Position numbers and translations under genes: made by a program
Source: Sphingomonadales bacterium
GTDB taxonomy: Bacteria; Pseudomonadota; Alphaproteobacteria; Sphingomonadales; Sphingomonadaceae
DNA length: 36,785 nucleotides
Direction of reading: 5' to 3'
Assembly (NCBI GenBank): GCA_028289885.1
Contig: JAQGKX010000203.1
Coordinates: forward strand, 1 to 36,785
Shown: piece by piece, positions 34,480 to 36,785 of the stretch
Layout: the number at the start of each line of letters is the position of its first letter
How positions within the stretch are numbered: position 1 is the first letter of the stretch
The notes under the pieces: model-generated
What the model saw: only the letters and a program-made list of their open reading frames with translations
The model's database searches: none
What the model was told of the DNA's origin: nothing

Positions 34480-34772
34480 GCCGTGATGCAAGCGCGCGAC
34501 TTGTCCGCGCATTATCGGTGTATTTCGGCGCTTTGTCGGCGATCGATCATCGCACGTCGAGATGGTGCAGCGCTACCTTTACGGGAACGCAGCACGTCCT
34601 GTGGTTCGAAATCGCTGGCTTGGGCGATTTGGCGGATTTGCTTACGAACCTGCCTGAAGCCGACCTGCCGATGCCGGGTCACTTCGTAGCCGATATCGAA
34701 GTCGTCGAACGCAAGGACCACGGCGAAAGCGTACGGATCGGCGTCCGCGCACTGACCATCGCCGAAGCCTAG
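34476..34772 (+). CDS. Hypothetical protein (98 aa) coupled to the small HTH-like gene
   Basis: I do not recognise a named family. The 98-aa product is soluble and mixed alpha/beta in appearance, with FTGTQHVLWFEIAGLGDLAD and MPGHFVADIEVVERKDHGES. It ends in a regular beta-like stretch (VRIGVRALTIAEA). It has no signal peptide or membrane segment. ATG 34476 overlaps the preceding stop (ATGA), supporting translation. Its stop TAG (34770-34772) lies within a CTAG that also holds the stop of the convergent gene. It is probably under the same operator array as the small HTH-like gene. Confidence 0.72.
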   Translation: MSRDASARLVRALSVYFGALSAIDHRTSRWCSATFTGTQHVLWFEIAGLGDLADLLTNLPEADLPMPGHFVADIEVVERKDHGESVRIGVRALTIAEA

Positions 34773-35500
34773 CGCGAGGCGAGTTTTTTCAGACTGCCGA
34801 GGAACTGGCGGACATCACTGCCATCGGTATCGCCCTCGTGACTCCGTTCGCGGTCATGAACGATCCAGTCGCTCGACAGTGGCATTGGCTGTGTCACCGA
34901 AGTCGGGGAATCCGGCCCCGGATCGTTCGCCGCACGACGCGCCAGTCCGGATTCAAGGCGGCGGATCAGAGCCTGAATTGAATTATCGTCGTCGTCCGGC
35001 GTGTCCGAAGGCGGCAGGTCGAACTCCACGGCGCTCAGCGGTGCCTCGAGTTCGGGTTCATGGTCGAATACGGGCTCCAGCGCAGGCGCGTAGGCGATGG
35101 CTTCATCCGACATCAACGGCGCGCCGAGTTCGGCAGGAGCAAAAATGGGCCGGCGGCGTCCTTCGAACTTCACCGTGTCGTTTGCCTGCGAATATCCCTC
35201 GTCATGCCAGGGTGCGCGAACGTTGCGGGCGCGCTTCAGCATCGCCTCGATCTGGGTCAGGATCAGCCAGAGCAAACCACCGACGATGAGACCGGCAAGG
35301 CCGACCGCGACGGCGCGGGCCGTCATCCCAAGTGGTGGAGCGGCGAACGACACCAGCGATGGCAGGCCGCTTTTCACCACAGCCCGATCGAACATCCAGT
35401 CTGGGACTGCCGCCATCAGAATGGCCGCGACCGCACCGAACATGACCGCCACAACGGGGGCAAGGGGCGTACGCGCCGCGCGTCGTGCAAGTGTCACCAT
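34769..35500 (-). CDS. Membrane-anchored acidic protein of unknown function
   Basis: A 243-aa protein with two hydrophobic segments near the N-terminus (about 15-33 and 59-83) and a long polar, acidic, Asp/Pro-rich cytoplasmic part. The latter holds a likely helix (about 167-190, NSIQALIRRLESGLARRA) and a basic end (VRQFLGSLKKLAS). I recognise no family. It follows the glycosyltransferase directly: ATG 35500 is 5 bp after its stop, or a TTG at 35509 would overlap that stop as TTGA. Co-expression suggests a link to polysaccharide production, which is inference. Confidence 0.68.
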   Translation of the reverse strand: MVTLARRAARTPLAPVVAVMFGAVAAILMAAVPDWMFDRAVVKSGLPSLVSFAAPPLGMTARAVAVGLAGLIVGGLLWLILTQIEAMLKRARNVRAPWHDEGYSQANDTVKFEGRRRPIFAPAELGAPLMSDEAIAYAPALEPVFDHEPELEAPLSAVEFDLPPSDTPDDDDNSIQALIRRLESGLARRAANDPGPDSPTSVTQPMPLSSDWIVHDRERSHEGDTDGSDVRQFLGSLKKLASR

Positions 35501-35505
35501 AGTCT

Positions 35506-36714
35506 TCAATCCCGTTGCGGTCGGAGAGCGATCAATTTTCGATAGACAGGTTCATATCGTGAAATGTTTGACGACCAGTTACGTTCACGTTCGACAAATT
35601 TCCGGGCGACCTTGCGCCGGGCGTTCCATTGCGCGCGATCCTCGAACATCCCGGCAAGTGCGCGCGCAATAGCTGCCGGATCGTCGGGCGCGAACAATGT
35701 GCCAGTGACGCCGTCTTCGATTAACTCACGATGACCACCGACATCGGATGCGGCGACGAGTTTCCCCTGCGCCATGGCTTCCAGCGGTTTCAACGGCGTT
35801 ACAAGGTCGGTCAAACGCATCTTCTTGCGCGGATAAGCGAGCACGTCGATCATGCTGTAATAGCGTTCGACCTCCTGATGCGGCACGCGCCCGATGAAAT
35901 GGATACGGTCCGAAACAGGCGATGCCGCGGCCTGCGCATGAAGCGCGCCCTCCATCGGACCGCCGCCGACGAGCAACAGTTGCGCCTTGGGCCGTGCCGC
36001 CACCAGCGCCGGCATGGCGGCGATCAGATCGTCTAGCCCCTCATAATCATAATAGCTGCCGATGAAGCCGACGACATCTGCACCATCGAGGCCGAGTTTG
36101 CGGACGAGTGCGGGTTCCGGCTTTACCGGCTTCCCGAACATGCCGAGATCGACGCCGTTGGGCGACACCATGATCTTGTCGGCGGATATGCCGCGTGAGA
36201 TCAGGTCGCTGCGCAACCCTTCGCAAATGACCGCGACCGCATCGGCACGACGGACAGCGAGCGTTTCGACAGCCTTGATCGCCCGGTATCGCAGCGATCC
36301 CTCGGTGCCCGTCCCGTTGCCGACGGCGGCGTCCTCCCAGAACGCACGGATTTCATAGAGCAGCGGCAACCCATGCCGCTTGGCAACGCGCAACGCCGCC
36401 AGCGCACCGAGAACGGGTGAATGGGCGTGCAATATGTCGGGCCGAAACGCTTCGACCACGCTGTCGATCCGGCCCGCAAACGCCGAAATCTCGCCGAGTT
36501 CGCGCAGACTCCTGTTCCGTCCGGAAACCGGTGGCGTCCGGTCGAACGTCAGCCCGTCGTACACACCGGCAGGCGCGTCATCCTCCTGCCGCAGTCCGGT
36601 CACGCCGCGAACAGTCCAGCCGTTCGCGATCTGCGCCTTCATGATCGCGCGCGTGCGAAATGTGTAGCCACTGTGTAACGGCAGGCTGTGATCGAGAACG
36701 TGAAGTATCCGCAT
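35506..36714 (-). CDS. GT4-family glycosyltransferase, XrtA/PEP-CTERM-associated type
   Basis: A cytoplasmic or membrane-associated glycosyltransferase with two Rossmann domains (GT-B). The 402-aa product opens with RILHVLDHSLPLHSGYTFRT, which matches the exosortase A-associated glycosyltransferase group (TIGR04063). The C-terminal GT4 domain has GFIGSYYDYEGLDDLI, LLLVGGGP, and the donor-site motif PLKPLEAMAQGKLVAASDVG with Glu-x7-Glu style spacing. It probably adds a sugar in exopolysaccharide or O-glycan synthesis. I chose ATG 36714, where the family starts; ATG 36732 would add six residues. The rest of that pathway is not in the window. Confidence 0.88.
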   Translation of the reverse strand: MRILHVLDHSLPLHSGYTFRTRAIMKAQIANGWTVRGVTGLRQEDDAPAGVYDGLTFDRTPPVSGRNRSLRELGEISAFAGRIDSVVEAFRPDILHAHSPVLGALAALRVAKRHGLPLLYEIRAFWEDAAVGNGTGTEGSLRYRAIKAVETLAVRRADAVAVICEGLRSDLISRGISADKIMVSPNGVDLGMFGKPVKPEPALVRKLGLDGADVVGFIGSYYDYEGLDDLIAAMPALVAARPKAQLLLVGGGPMEGALHAQAAASPVSDRIHFIGRVPHQEVERYYSMIDVLAYPRKKMRLTDLVTPLKPLEAMAQGKLVAASDVGGHRELIEDGVTGTLFAPDDPAAIARALAGMFEDRAQWNARRKVARKFVERERNWSSNISRYEPVYRKLIALRPQRD

Positions 36715-36785
36715 ATTCGCCTGCTTTGCCATATCGAGCTTAACGGGGCGTCAACTGCATCACTCTAGAGCGTCGTTGCAATGAT

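Overview
The window looks like chromosomal DNA of a sphingomonad (Alphaproteobacteria, Sphingomonadales). The reasons are high G+C, sphingomonad-like proteins such as a TIGR04063-like (exosortase A-associated) glycosyltransferase, an Mfd-like helicase and a UVR-motif protein, and the housekeeping pairs rplM-rpsI, glnB-glnA and tamA-tamB. This placement rests on family recognition by eye, with no database search.

Layout. Positions 1-884 hold the end of rplM, rpsI, a strong terminator and tRNA-Gly(CCC). Positions 885-5948 hold a compact chaperone-usher fimbrial operon (pilin, chaperone, usher, probable tip subunit) in visibly more A+T-rich DNA. Positions 5978-7546 hold two divergent LuxR-type regulators. 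One is a minus-strand LuxR protein. The other is a FixJ-like response regulator whose phospho-acceptor Asp and conserved Thr are replaced by Glu and Ala. Positions 7800-16084 hold a tightly overlapping VirB-type type IV secretion operon in the order B1-B2-B3-B4-B6-B8-B9-B10-B11, with no VirB5, VirB7, VirD4 or relaxase here.

Positions 16109-24915 hold a DUF2252 protein, a divergent Mfd-like helicase of 1063 aa, and a minus-strand run of UVR-motif protein, DUF1810, PEBP/YbhB, zinc alcohol dehydrogenase and a CinA/MoaB-like molybdopterin-binding protein. This run is divergent from methionine aminopeptidase. Positions 24916-26905 are the nitrogen-assimilation pair glnB-glnA, with a candidate sigma-54 promoter and a strong terminator. 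Positions 26922-32992 hold the outer-membrane assembly pair tamB/tamA on the minus strand, followed by two small unknown genes.

Positions 33549-34772 form a compact regulatory module. An S24 (CI/LexA-type) repressor is divergent from a 57-aa HTH-like ORF and an overlapping 98-aa gene. Between them lie three TAGG-type operator-like sites spaced about 20 bp apart. The window ends with a membrane-anchored acidic protein of unknown function coupled to the glycosyltransferase.

The most notable points are the three-site operator array with its small divergent HTH gene, the apparently non-phosphorylatable FixJ-like regulator between two surface-appendage operons, the minimal VirB system, and the TTG start of the Mfd-like gene, which overlaps the stop of a 9-codon leader with a good ribosome binding site.
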